Positions 1 to 7,162 are shown, numbered from the stretch's first letter. The stretch is DNA of 10,355 bases from DASROJ01 sp035646975 (GCA_035646975.1 DASROJ010000197.1:1-10355); one strand, 5' to 3'. Made by a program: numbers and translations. Notes: a model not told the origin generated them from the letters alone.

Positions 1-930
1 CCCTACAACAACGAGCTGCTCGAAGGGCGCAAACAGCGCCCATGGTCCGAAAACGTCCTGATCTTCCGCGATGGTCGGTGGACCGTGCTCGAGCTGCCCG
101 GTCTGCCGGGAGTCACCGTCACCGGCATGGCGCACTCGGCCAACGTCGCCCTTGGAGAGCGGCTCCTGGCCCGGCCGTTGCCGCATCCCGCAGGCGCCGA
201 CACCGACGCCATCCAGCTGCTCCTGTTCCACGGTTCGCGCGACAACATCAACATTCCGGCGCGCAAGCTCCGCACGATTCCCTTCACGGACACCGAGCTG
301 GCCTCGCAGGGGTTCGATTACGCCGCCATCGGTCACTACCACGACTGCGCGTTCATCACCGGACATTCCGGGCGCATCGTCGGTGCCTACTCCGGCTGCC
401 CGGCGGGGCGTGGGCTGGACGAGGAGGGGGACAAGTACGTCCTGATCGGCGAGGTGACCAGGCAGGCCGGCGAGAGCCACGTCACGCTGGAGAAAGTCCG
501 CCTCGACACCCGCTCGGTGCGTCGGATCGACGTGAGCTGCTTCGGCGCCACGCACCGGGACGCGATCGTCAGGAGAATCGAAGAGGCGATTTCGGTCCGG
601 GAGCCTTCGAGCGCCGACATGCTCCAGGTGCGTCTGACGGGCCGCATCGCGCCCGGCATCGATGCGCGCCTTCCTGAGGGGTTGTTCGAGGACAAGTACT
701 TCCATGTCTCGTTCGATACTTCCCTGCTCAAACCCGACTACAACCTGGACCGGTACCGCGCAGAGAACCTGCGAACCGCCGAAGCGCGTTTCGCCCGCGA
801 GATGCTCAAGCGCATCGACGCGGAGACCGACCCTTCGCGCCGAAGGCTCCTGGAAAACGCGCTCTACTACGGACTGGACGCTCTGATCCAGAAAGAGGTC
901 TCACCGCGTTACGAGGATTCCAGCTCATGA
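1..930 (+). CDS. SbcD/Mre11-like metallophosphoesterase, YhaO type (5' end outside window)
   Basis: This is the C-terminal 309 residues of a calcineurin-like phosphoesterase, the probable nuclease subunit of a two-subunit DNA repair complex. Two late metal-binding motifs of the fold are visible: a His in LLLFHGSRDN (visible residue 77) and the GHxH motif as IGHYHD (G111-H114). The next segment, YSGCPAGRGLDEEGDKYV, resembles the strand after the active site in YhaO/SbcD proteins. The first visible residues, PYNNELLEG, are what usually follows the GNHD motif, so the missing N-terminus should hold the D-x-H, GDxxD and GNHD motifs. The last 100 or so residues are charged and mainly helical, as expected for the region that docks on the ATPase coiled-coil base. 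The stop codon overlaps the next gene's start (ATGA), implying coupled translation with that SbcC/YhaN-like partner. Family membership is fairly certain. Assignment to YhaO rather than classic SbcD rests on the YhaN-like partner. Substrate preference cannot be read from the sequence. Confidence 0.88.
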   Translation, partial: PYNNELLEGRKQRPWSENVLIFRDGRWTVLELPGLPGVTVTGMAHSANVALGERLLARPLPHPAGADTDAIQLLLFHGSRDNINIPARKLRTIPFTDTELASQGFDYAAIGHYHDCAFITGHSGRIVGAYSGCPAGRGLDEEGDKYVLIGEVTRQAGESHVTLEKVRLDTRSVRRIDVSCFGATHRDAIVRRIEEAISVREPSSADMLQVRLTGRIAPGIDARLPEGLFEDKYFHVSFDTSLLKPDYNLDRYRAENLRTAEARFAREMLKRIDAETDPSRRRLLENALYYGLDALIQKEVSPRYEDSSS

Positions 931-3836
931 GAATCCGCAGACTGAGGGTGGACGGATTCGGCAATCTCAAGGGCGACTTCATTTTTTCCTCGGACCGTTG
1001 CAATCTGATCCTGGAGCCCAACGAGAGCGGCAAGTCGACCCTTGCCGCCGCTGTGCTGGCCGCCCTGTACGGCTTCCCGCGCGAGCGGGCCTCCCGCGAT
1101 CGACCCATCAAGCTCAAGGAGCAGTATCGCCCCTGGAGCGGGGGCCCCTACGCGATCGAGATGGATCTGGAATGCCGTGACCGCGCGTACACCGTGAGGC
1201 GCGACTTCGACCGCGACACGGCAGCCGTGCTCGACGGACAGACGGGGCGCGACATCACCGCCGAATTCTCCCGGGGGAAAGACCAGCTCGATTTCGGTGA
1301 ATCCCTCACGGGGCTGACGCGCGAGGACTTCATCCGGTGCGGCTTCGTCGGACAGAAGGAGGTCGAGGCGCTGCGCGATGCGTCGGGACTGACCCATGCC
1401 CTGCAGCGCATCGCCTCCTCGCAGCAGGGGGACGTCGTGGCGGGCGAGGCAATCGAGGCGATCGAGCACGCGCTCGACCGCGACTACGTCGGCATGCTCC
1501 TCGGCAGAGGGAAGGTCGACACCGAGGTGAAGCGGCTCGACAAGGAAATCGACGATCTGCGGGCCCAGATGGAGAGGATCACGGATCGCCGGCGCGATTC
1601 CGAGGAGAAGATCCGCCGCCTCGAGGAGGCCGCCGACCGGGAAGGTCAGGTCGAGCTGACGATCAGCCGCGTGGACTACCTGTGCCTTCTCGCGGGCCAT
1701 CGCGAAGTGGAAGCGGCGCTGCAGCAGCGCGCGCGCGAACAGGAGGAGGTCCAGGCGTATCGCGACGAGGTCAAGTCGCTCGCCGCCTACGCGGATTTCC
1801 CCGCCGAAAAGCTCGGCGAATTGCGTGAGATGAAAGGACGCATCGATTCGCTCGAGGATCGCCGCTCGGCGTTCGAGCAACGGCTGAAGGAGCAGAGCGA
1901 GACGCCGCTGCAGCGGGCCGAGCAGGCGCTGGCCGGCGCGGGTTCCCTCGAAACGCTCGATGAGACGGATGCCAAGCTGGCCGCTGATCGTCTTGCCGTG
2001 GTGAACGACCTCTGGGATCTCCGACGCGAGAAGCGTCGCGCCCTCAGGCTCGAACACCGACGCCTGGCCAAGGCGGGGATCGATCCGGGTCATGCTGCGG
2101 AGCTGGCCACCCGGTTGTCGGGTCTTTCGCAGGAGGATCGGGCCTACCTGGAAACCTACCGCGAGAAGCTCCTCGAGCTGCGGGCGACTCTGAGCGAGGC
2201 CGCGCGCGAGCGCGACAAGCTCTCCCAGGCCGAGGGGGGCGACAGCCCCGCGCTTGTCTCCCTGGCCGCCGCGCGTCGCTCCGAGACGATCGCGCTGGTG
2301 GTCGGCGTCGCCGGGCTGGCCCTTTCCACGGTTCTCTGGCTTTCGCTCGCCACGGTGGTGCCCGCGCTCGCATGCATCCTCGTGGCGCTGTTTGCGCTCG
2401 CGTATTGGGCCATCCTGCTCGAAAGACGACCGGTGCACGGAGCCGAGGAATTCGGCACCACCCTGCAGCGACTGCAAACCGAGATCTGGACACGGGAAAA
2501 AGAGCAGGCCGCCCTGCAGGAGCGCGTTCTCACGATCGCCGGCCGCGTGGGGTACAAGAAGCCTGACCGACTGGTCGAGGACTATCGCGAGCTGGAAGGG
2601 CTTCAGGAAATGGCGGCGCCGCTGTCAACGCTGGCGGCCTCGGTGCAGGAGGTCCAGACAAGGTACTCAAGCGCCGCGGGAGACCTGCTCGACCTGATGA
2701 ACCGCGCCGGTTGCCCGCCCCGCAGCCGGCTCATCACTCCCCGCCTGGCCCGTCGATTCCGCCTGACTCTCGACCGGCACCTCGAAGACCGTCAGAAGCT
2801 GTCTGCTCTGCGGACGGAAGTCGAGGCGGGCAGGAAGGAGCTGGCCGGGATCGTACGAGAGCTCGCCGCGATCAGGGACTCGGCCAGATCCCTGCTGGGG
2901 GCCGCGCTCGGGCCCGACCGGGTCCGCGAGGACCTTGCCGAAGCCCTGGCCCTGTTCGAGGAAGGGGCGTCCCGGAAGGACCGGCTCGTCCACCTGACGC
3001 GCGAACTGCTGCCTTCGGCCGAACGCAGGAGTCAGCAGACGGCCGAAAGCCGGATGGAGAATCTGACCCGCGAGCGCGAGGTGCTCGCAAAGCAGATTGC
3101 GCGCGCCACGGCGGGCAACCCGTCGTTGACGGAGCTCAGCCCGGAAAAGTCGAGCCGCGAGTACGCCGAGCAGAGACGCCAGCTGCAGGAAGAGGCCCGG
3201 CGCACGCAGAAAGATCGCCTCGCGCTGTCAGAGGAACTGGGGGATGTGTTGAAGGAATATCGACGGGACTACCCGACGCGCCAGGAGATGCTGGCGCGGC
3301 TCGAGTCCGCCCGCGCCAGGGCCGTGGCCTTCCGGGACGCGGCCGGGATCGCGCGCGAGGTGCTGTCGGGCATTTCGCGGGAGGCGTACGCCGAGTGGGC
3401 CGAGGTGCTCAACGACAAGACCAGCGAGACACTGCGGCGCATGAACCCGAACTACGAAGACGTCCGCTTCGACACCGATCTCTCCTTCACCCTTCGCGAC
3501 ACCCGCTCCGGACGGCGGCTCGATCAGAATGCGGTGGAAGCGCACTTCAGCGCCGGCGCCCGCGACCAGGTCTATCTCGCGGTGCGGATGGCCGCCGCGG
3601 AATACCTCTCCGCCGCCGGCGTGCGGCTTCCGCTCATCCTCGACGACCCATTCGCCTCCTTCGATGACGAACGTTTCGAGCGCGCGATGGAGTTCCTGCT
3701 CGAGACTCTCGGCCGCAGGCACCAGATCATCCTGCTTTCCTGTCACGCCGCGCGCCACAGAACCTGGCAGGACGGGGCGCCCGAAGCGCTCGCCGATCGG
3801 GTGCGCGTTCTCGACCTCACCCCCCTGTCCACCTGA
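927..3836 (+). CDS. SbcC/Rad50-like AAA ATPase with mid-protein membrane hairpin, YhaN type
   Basis: This 969-residue SMC/Rad50-like ATPase should drive the upstream phosphoesterase in DNA end processing. The N-terminal half-site has the Walker A EPNESGKST (residues 30-38). The C-terminal half-site has a signature-like FSAGARDQ (874-881), Walker B LPLILDD (901-907) followed by the D-loop region FASFDDER, and an H-loop His940 in IILLSCH. Long Glu/Arg/Lys-rich helical stretches at about 190-450 and 500-860 should form the coiled-coil arms. The apex has no CxxC zinc hook, and no CxxC occurs anywhere in the protein. Instead residues about 455-497 form two hydrophobic segments separated by a short Pro-containing turn, as in YhaN-type proteins, whose typical length (about 960) this matches. 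The ATG overlaps the upstream stop (ATGA), with GAGG at 913-916 as a rather distant Shine-Dalgarno. An oddity is Glu30 where the first Gly of the classical P-loop would be. The biological role is inferred from the family and is not well established even for relatives. Confidence 0.88.
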   Translation: MRIRRLRVDGFGNLKGDFIFSSDRCNLILEPNESGKSTLAAAVLAALYGFPRERASRDRPIKLKEQYRPWSGGPYAIEMDLECRDRAYTVRRDFDRDTAAVLDGQTGRDITAEFSRGKDQLDFGESLTGLTREDFIRCGFVGQKEVEALRDASGLTHALQRIASSQQGDVVAGEAIEAIEHALDRDYVGMLLGRGKVDTEVKRLDKEIDDLRAQMERITDRRRDSEEKIRRLEEAADREGQVELTISRVDYLCLLAGHREVEAALQQRAREQEEVQAYRDEVKSLAAYADFPAEKLGELREMKGRIDSLEDRRSAFEQRLKEQSETPLQRAEQALAGAGSLETLDETDAKLAADRLAVVNDLWDLRREKRRALRLEHRRLAKAGIDPGHAAELATRLSGLSQEDRAYLETYREKLLELRATLSEAARERDKLSQAEGGDSPALVSLAAARRSETIALVVGVAGLALSTVLWLSLATVVPALACILVALFALAYWAILLERRPVHGAEEFGTTLQRLQTEIWTREKEQAALQERVLTIAGRVGYKKPDRLVEDYRELEGLQEMAAPLSTLAASVQEVQTRYSSAAGDLLDLMNRAGCPPRSRLITPRLARRFRLTLDRHLEDRQKLSALRTEVEAGRKELAGIVRELAAIRDSARSLLGAALGPDRVREDLAEALALFEEGASRKDRLVHLTRELLPSAERRSQQTAESRMENLTREREVLAKQIARATAGNPSLTELSPEKSSREYAEQRRQLQEEARRTQKDRLALSEELGDVLKEYRRDYPTRQEMLARLESARARAVAFRDAAGIAREVLSGISREAYAEWAEVLNDKTSETLRRMNPNYEDVRFDTDLSFTLRDTRSGRRLDQNAVEAHFSAGARDQVYLAVRMAAAEYLSAAGVRLPLILDDPFASFDDERFERAMEFLLETLGRRHQIILLSCHAARHRTWQDGAPEALADRVRVLDLTPLST

Positions 3837-3925
3837 CCCGGGCGTCTTACCGGTGCGGCTTTGCCGACCCGGGGCCGGCGCTCGAAATCCAACCCGCGGT
3901 TCGATGAGGTACACTTGGGCCCTCC

Positions 3926-3929
3926 GGAG
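3926..3929 (+). promoter_or_regulatory. Ribosome binding site that fixes the mutS start
   Basis: GGAG lies 6 bases before the ATG at 3936. The same frame is open upstream to a TTG at 3861, but that codon has no Shine-Dalgarno sequence and the extra 25 residues look unlike MutS. The ATG gives an N-terminus (MPANLTPMLEQYHRIK) that matches the usual MutS beginning. Confidence 0.7.
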
Positions 3930-3935
3930 ACACCG

Positions 3936-6623
3936 ATGCCCGCCAATCTCACGCCAATGCTGGAGCAGTACCACCGGATCAAGCGCGACCACCGCGACGC
4001 GATCCTGATGTTCCGCATGGGAGATTTCTACGAGATGTTCTTCGAGGACGCGACGAAGGCCTCTGGCATCCTGGAGATCGCCCTGACCGCCCGGGGCAAG
4101 GGAACCGACAACGAGGCGCCGATGTGCGGCGTGCCGTGGCACTCGGTGGACTCCTACATCGCGCGCTTGATCGCTTCGGGCCAGAAGGTGGCGGTGTGCG
4201 ACCAGGTCGAGGACTCCAGGGCCGCACGCGGGCTGGTGAGACGCGAAGTCGTCCGAGTGGTGAGTCCCGGCACGCTCACCGATCCGTCATCGCTGGACGC
4301 GCGCGACAACCTCTACATCGCCTGCCTGTTTTCCGCCGGCGACGGCGTGGGGGCGGCGTGGGTCGATCTCTCCACCGGCGATTTCCGGCTGTCGGAGTCG
4401 AAAGGCCCCCGGGCGTGGGAGCAGGTGTCGCAGCAGGTCGCGACGCTGCGCCCGCGCGAGATACTCCAGGCCGAGGACGGCGCAGCCGCGGGCCGACTCG
4501 CTCCCGGAGCCGCTGGAGACGCCGTCTTCAACACGCTCGAGACCTGGGCCTTCGCCAGGGACGCAGCCTACAGGACCCTCAGCGAGCAGATGCGCACGGC
4601 CTCGCTCGAGGGCTTCGGATGCCAGTCGATGGAGCTGGCCGTCCGGGCCGGCGGCGCCCTGCTGCATCATTTGAGAGCGACGCAGCGCTCCTCGCTGGAG
4701 CACATCCATCGCGTCATCCCGTTCAACACGGCCGATTACATGGTGCTCGACGCCCCCACGCTTCGCACGCTCGAGGTCACACGCACGCTTTCCGGCGGCG
4801 GTCGCGCCGGGTCGCTGCTGTCGGTGATCGACCGGACGGTGACTCCGATGGGGGCGCGACGGATCCAGTCATGGCTTGTCTGTCCCCTGCTGCAGGTCGG
4901 CGCCATCGAGCGGCGGCTCGACGCGGTGGAAGAGCTGGCATCCGGGACCAGGATCCGCGACGAGCTCAGAAGCTTGTTGAAGCAGGTCCGCGACATCGAA
5001 CGGCTGCTGGGCCGCGTCACGCTGGGCTCCGCCACCGCGCGTGATCTGCTGTCATTGCGTGAATCTCTTTTCCCCCTGCCGGCCGTCGGCCGGCTCGCCG
5101 GGCAGTTGTCCTCCAGCCTGCTGACCGGTCAGCCCGGGCCGCTCGCATCGGCCGACACTTCCGGTCCGCCGGTCGCGCTCGACACGCTGGAAGACCTGCA
5201 CGAGCTGCTCGGCCGCGCCATCGATGACGACCCTGCCGCGACGCTCCACGAGGGCGGGATGATCCGCCCCGGCTACAACGTCGAGCTGGACGACCTTCGT
5301 TCCGTCTCCCGCGATGGAAAGTCGTACATCGCCGCCATCGAAACGCGCGAGCGTCAGCGCAGCGGCATCGCCTCGCTCAAGGTCCGGTACAACCGGGTGT
5401 TCGGATACTACATCGAGGTTTCGCGATCGAATCTCGGCATGGTGCCGGCCGATTACGAACGCCGGCAGACCCTGGTAGGGGCCGAACGCTTCGTCACTCC
5501 CGAGCTGAAACAGTATGAAGAAAAGGTCCTCACCGCTCAGGAGCGGATCCAGGATCTCGAATTCACGCTGTTCACGCAGATTCGGGACGAGGTGGCCGCG
5601 CGCGCGGCCCGGCTCCGAAACACCGCGGACCGTGTGGCCGATCTCGACGCGCTGGCCTGCCTGGCGGAAGTGGCCGTGTCACGACGGTTCATCCGGCCGG
5701 CCATCTGCGAAGAGTCCCGCACCAGCATCGTCGCCGGCCGCCACCCCGTGGTCGAGGCCCTGGGCAACGAGGAAAGGTTCGTGCCCAACGATCTCGAGTT
5801 CGGCGGTGAAAGGGAACCGCGTATCCTGATCGTCACCGGCCCCAACATGGGAGGCAAGTCGACCTACCTGCGACAGGCAGCGCTCATCACGCTGCTGGCG
5901 CAGATGGGATCGTTCGTTCCCGCCGAACGCGCCCGAATCGGAATCGTCGACAGGATTTTCTCCCGGATCGGATCGTCCGACAACCTGGCGGGAGGCCAGT
6001 CCACCTTCATGGTCGAGATGCAGGAGACGGCAAACATCCTTCACAACGCAAGCGACCGGAGTCTCATACTTCTCGACGAGGTCGGACGCGGCACCAGCAC
6101 CTTCGACGGGCTCTCGCTGGCGTGGGCGATCGTCGAATACCTGCACGACACCCCCGGGCTCGGCGCCAGAGTGCTGTTCGCGACGCATTACCACGAGCTG
6201 ACGGAGTTGTCGCGCACCCTGTCCGGGATCCGGAACCTCACCGTCTCCGTCAAGGAATCGGGCCAGGATGTCATCTTCCTCAGACGCATCGTGGAGGGGG
6301 CCGCCGACCGTTCCTACGGCATCCAGGTGGCGCGGCTGGCCGGATTGCCCAAAGGGGTGATAGAGAGGGCGCGCGAGGTGCTCGCCAATCTCGAGACCAA
6401 CGAGTTCGGCCGCGACGGGATGCCGAAACTCGCGCGACACGGCGCCGCGGGGACGGGCGCGGCCCCGGCGGCGCAGGGACAGATTCCGCTCTTCGGCCCA
6501 CCCGAGGACCCCGTCGCCACCGAGGTCCTCTCCGAGCTGCGACAGATCGAAACGGATCGATTGACCCCGCTGGAAGGACTGCAGCTGCTGGACCGGCTCA
6601 GGCGAAAGCTGGCCACGGACTGA
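3936..6623 (+). CDS. mutS: DNA mismatch repair ATPase MutS
   Basis: MutS binds mismatches and small loops in new DNA and, as an ATP-driven sliding clamp, recruits MutL. The 895-residue product is complete and slightly longer than the E. coli protein (853). The mismatch-reading Phe-x-Glu is present in GDFYEMF (F31, E33). Connector, lever and clamp regions follow at roughly residues 120-590. The ATPase domain has Walker A GPNMGGKST (635-643), Walker B LILLDE (D714, E715) followed by VGRGTST, and the FATHYHEL switch (H751). After an Ala/Gly-rich linker the tail has QIPLF (849-853), which fits the QxxLF beta-clamp-binding motif, and a final charged helix that may support oligomerisation. It follows the nuclease/ATPase pair by 99 bases, so it could be read through from them or have its own promoter. 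A TACACT at 3910-3915 is -10-like but has no matching -35 box. No mutL is in the window. This is certainly MutS1, not MutS2, because the N-terminal mismatch domain is intact. Confidence 0.97.
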   Translation: MPANLTPMLEQYHRIKRDHRDAILMFRMGDFYEMFFEDATKASGILEIALTARGKGTDNEAPMCGVPWHSVDSYIARLIASGQKVAVCDQVEDSRAARGLVRREVVRVVSPGTLTDPSSLDARDNLYIACLFSAGDGVGAAWVDLSTGDFRLSESKGPRAWEQVSQQVATLRPREILQAEDGAAAGRLAPGAAGDAVFNTLETWAFARDAAYRTLSEQMRTASLEGFGCQSMELAVRAGGALLHHLRATQRSSLEHIHRVIPFNTADYMVLDAPTLRTLEVTRTLSGGGRAGSLLSVIDRTVTPMGARRIQSWLVCPLLQVGAIERRLDAVEELASGTRIRDELRSLLKQVRDIERLLGRVTLGSATARDLLSLRESLFPLPAVGRLAGQLSSSLLTGQPGPLASADTSGPPVALDTLEDLHELLGRAIDDDPAATLHEGGMIRPGYNVELDDLRSVSRDGKSYIAAIETRERQRSGIASLKVRYNRVFGYYIEVSRSNLGMVPADYERRQTLVGAERFVTPELKQYEEKVLTAQERIQDLEFTLFTQIRDEVAARAARLRNTADRVADLDALACLAEVAVSRRFIRPAICEESRTSIVAGRHPVVEALGNEERFVPNDLEFGGEREPRILIVTGPNMGGKSTYLRQAALITLLAQMGSFVPAERARIGIVDRIFSRIGSSDNLAGGQSTFMVEMQETANILHNASDRSLILLDEVGRGTSTFDGLSLAWAIVEYLHDTPGLGARVLFATHYHELTELSRTLSGIRNLTVSVKESGQDVIFLRRIVEGAADRSYGIQVARLAGLPKGVIERAREVLANLETNEFGRDGMPKLARHGAAGTGAAPAAQGQIPLFGPPEDPVATEVLSELRQIETDRLTPLEGLQLLDRLRRKLATD

Positions 6624-6630
6624 CGCGCAC

Positions 6631-6664
6631 AAAAAAAGAGCCGGAGCTGGCCCTCTCCGGCTCT
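6631..6664 (-). terminator. Intrinsic terminator reading on the - strand
   Basis: A perfect 10-bp stem (AGAGCCGGAG at 6637-6646 with CTCCGGCTCT at 6655-6664) closes an 8-base loop. On the + strand the stem is preceded by an A-run (6631-6637) and followed by CCAGCC, so there is no U-tract for a + strand transcript. On the - strand the same stem is followed directly by seven Ts. It therefore works best for transcripts coming from the right, and lies 7 bases past the mutS stop. It would protect mutS from antisense transcription and end a - strand transcript from the gap. For mutS itself it could act only as a 3'-end-stabilising hairpin. Confidence 0.75.
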
Positions 6665-6671
6665 CCAGCCT

Positions 6672-6691
6672 GCCGCCGCATTGCGGCCGGC
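6672..6691. repeat. Short bulged hairpin
   Basis: GCCGCCGC (6672-6679) pairs with GCGG (6683-6686) and CGGC (6688-6691), with one bulged C at 6687 and a 3-base ATT loop. It lies between the - strand terminator and the longer hairpin to its right. A simple GC-rich hairpin like this can arise by chance, and its interest lies in the cluster it belongs to. Confidence 0.45.
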
Positions 6692-6699
6692 CAAACTAC

Positions 6700-6761
6700 G
6701 CCTGCCCTGCCCACCCCCTGCCTACCGCCCGGCCACTACGGGCGTGGTGGACAGGGCAGGC
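6700..6761. repeat. Long imperfect inverted repeat with nested inner hairpin
   Basis: The 16-base arms 6700-6715 and 6746-6761 pair with a single C-A mismatch (6710/6751). Inside, CGCCCG (6726-6731) pairs with CGGGCG (6739-6744) around a 7-base loop, so the element can fold as a two-tier stem-loop. No T-run follows on either strand. On the - strand it starts 6 bases after the stop of the candidate small ORF and precedes the terminator. It could be a 3' UTR structure, part of a non-coding RNA, or a dispersed REP-like element whose other copies lie outside this window. Confidence 0.65.
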
Positions 6762-6766
6762 AACCC

Positions 6767-6970
6767 TTAGAGCATCAGCATCGATCCCCTCTGATCATTG
6801 CCGGCCAGGCTCCGATCCTTCGATGACTCCGCGGCCCGATTGTCGGATGCCGATGTCTCCAGGGGCGCTTCTCGCTGTGTCGGTTTCGAGCTCCTGGGCT
6901 CACCCTCCACATCGCAGCGCACGATCCTTCCATCCGACTGTCGATATCTTCCGATGATCCGAGATTGCAT
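6767..6970 (-). CDS. Candidate small protein of unknown function, 67 residues
   Basis: I do not recognise this product. The ORF starts MQSRIIGRYRQSDGRIVRCD, then becomes polar and low-complexity (Ser, Glu, Asp, Arg, Lys) and ends GSMLML. It has no signal peptide, no membrane segment and a single Cys. Support comes from context: GAGGTG, complementary to the 16S rRNA tail, sits 6 bases before the ATG; the stop is followed by hairpins and then an intrinsic terminator in the same direction; and a weak promoter candidate lies about 165 bases upstream. An overlapping in-frame GTG directly before the ATG (6971-6973) is possible but sits too close to the Shine-Dalgarno sequence. Against it are third-position GC bias weaker than in neighbouring genes, a disordered-looking C-terminus, and the short length. 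It may be a real small gene, a decayed gene, or a chance frame inside a structured RNA. Confidence 0.38.
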   Translation of the reverse strand: MQSRIIGRYRQSDGRIVRCDVEGEPRSSKPTQREAPLETSASDNRAAESSKDRSLAGNDQRGSMLML

Positions 6971-6974
6971 CACG

Positions 6975-6981
6975 CACCTCT
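6975..6981 (-). promoter_or_regulatory. Strong Shine-Dalgarno sequence for the - strand small ORF
   Basis: On the - strand this reads AGAGGTG. GAGGTG can pair over six bases with the CACCTC of the 16S rRNA 3' end, and the spacing to the ATG is 6 bases. This is stronger than the ribosome binding sites visible for the kinase or the YhaN-like gene, and it is the main sequence argument for translation of the small ORF. Confidence 0.45.
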
Positions 6982-6991
6982 TTCAATCTCT

Positions 6992-7041
6992 GCGAAGCTG
7001 GGCGGAAGGAGTCTCGCCATCCTGCTCGTTCCGCCCTTCGC
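6992..7041. repeat. Long bulged hairpin in the leader of the - strand ORF
   Basis: GGGCGGAA (7000-7007) pairs perfectly with TTCCGCCC (7029-7036), and GCGAA (6992-6996) with TTCGC (7037-7041). This gives 13 base pairs interrupted by one 3-base bulge (6997-6999) around a 21-base loop. On the - strand it ends about 10 bases before the Shine-Dalgarno sequence of the small ORF, where it could influence translation. It could equally be a transcription-factor site or a structural part of a non-coding RNA. The symmetrical placement of the bulge makes chance less likely than for a plain GC-rich palindrome. Confidence 0.6.
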
Positions 7042-7133
7042 CTCGTCCAACCTGCTTCGGGGGGAAGCACCCTGTCATAGAGCAACGGCTGTGCCATCGA
7101 ACAGAATGATTTGCCACACGCTCCGGGACACGA

Positions 7134-7161
7134 TTGATACCTTGTTGATTCAATAACTTAA
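7134..7161 (-). promoter_or_regulatory. Weak sigma-70-like promoter candidate for the - strand unit
   Basis: In an AT-rich patch, the - strand reads TTAAGT (7161-7156), a 16-base spacer, then TATCAA (7139-7134). Both boxes match the consensus only partly (3/6 and 4/6). The case rests on the AT-rich setting in otherwise GC-rich DNA and on its place upstream of the small ORF. The same patch could serve the + strand (TTGATA at 7134-7139), but I found no good partner box there. Confidence 0.2.
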
Positions 7162-7162
7162 C

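Noticed and set aside
909..2477. 522-codon open frame on the - strand
   Set aside because: It lies antisense to the YhaN-like gene, whose ATPase motifs are intact. Long antisense frames are expected in high-GC genes, and its product is a low-complexity Gly/Arg/Leu-rich sequence with no domain signature.
3910..3915. TACACT as a -10 box for mutS
   Set aside because: No acceptable -35 box lies 15-19 bases upstream, so a separate promoter is not supported from sequence alone.
3861..3935. 25-codon N-terminal extension of MutS from a TTG
   Set aside because: There is no Shine-Dalgarno sequence, the residues are unlike MutS, and the ATG at 3936 has a well-spaced GGAG.
3837..3935. Terminator between the YhaN-like gene and mutS
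   Set aside because: Only a 4-bp stem (CGGC-TTT-GCCG near 3856-3866) without a T-run is present.
3228..4142. 304-codon open frame on the - strand across the YhaN-like/mutS junction
   Set aside because: It is antisense to conserved motifs of both genes and has no recognisable product.
5679..6632. 317-codon open frame on the - strand
   Set aside because: It is antisense to the MutS ATPase domain, and its start would lie inside the - strand terminator.
6631..6761. Known structured RNA (SRP RNA, 6S RNA, RNase P, tmRNA)
   Set aside because: None of the conserved sequence blocks of these RNAs was recognised on either strand. The hairpins alone do not identify a class.
6798..7109. 103-codon + strand frame in the gap
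   Set aside because: It begins at a TTG without a ribosome binding site, has no recognisable product, and runs through the hairpin and the start of the better-supported - strand ORF.
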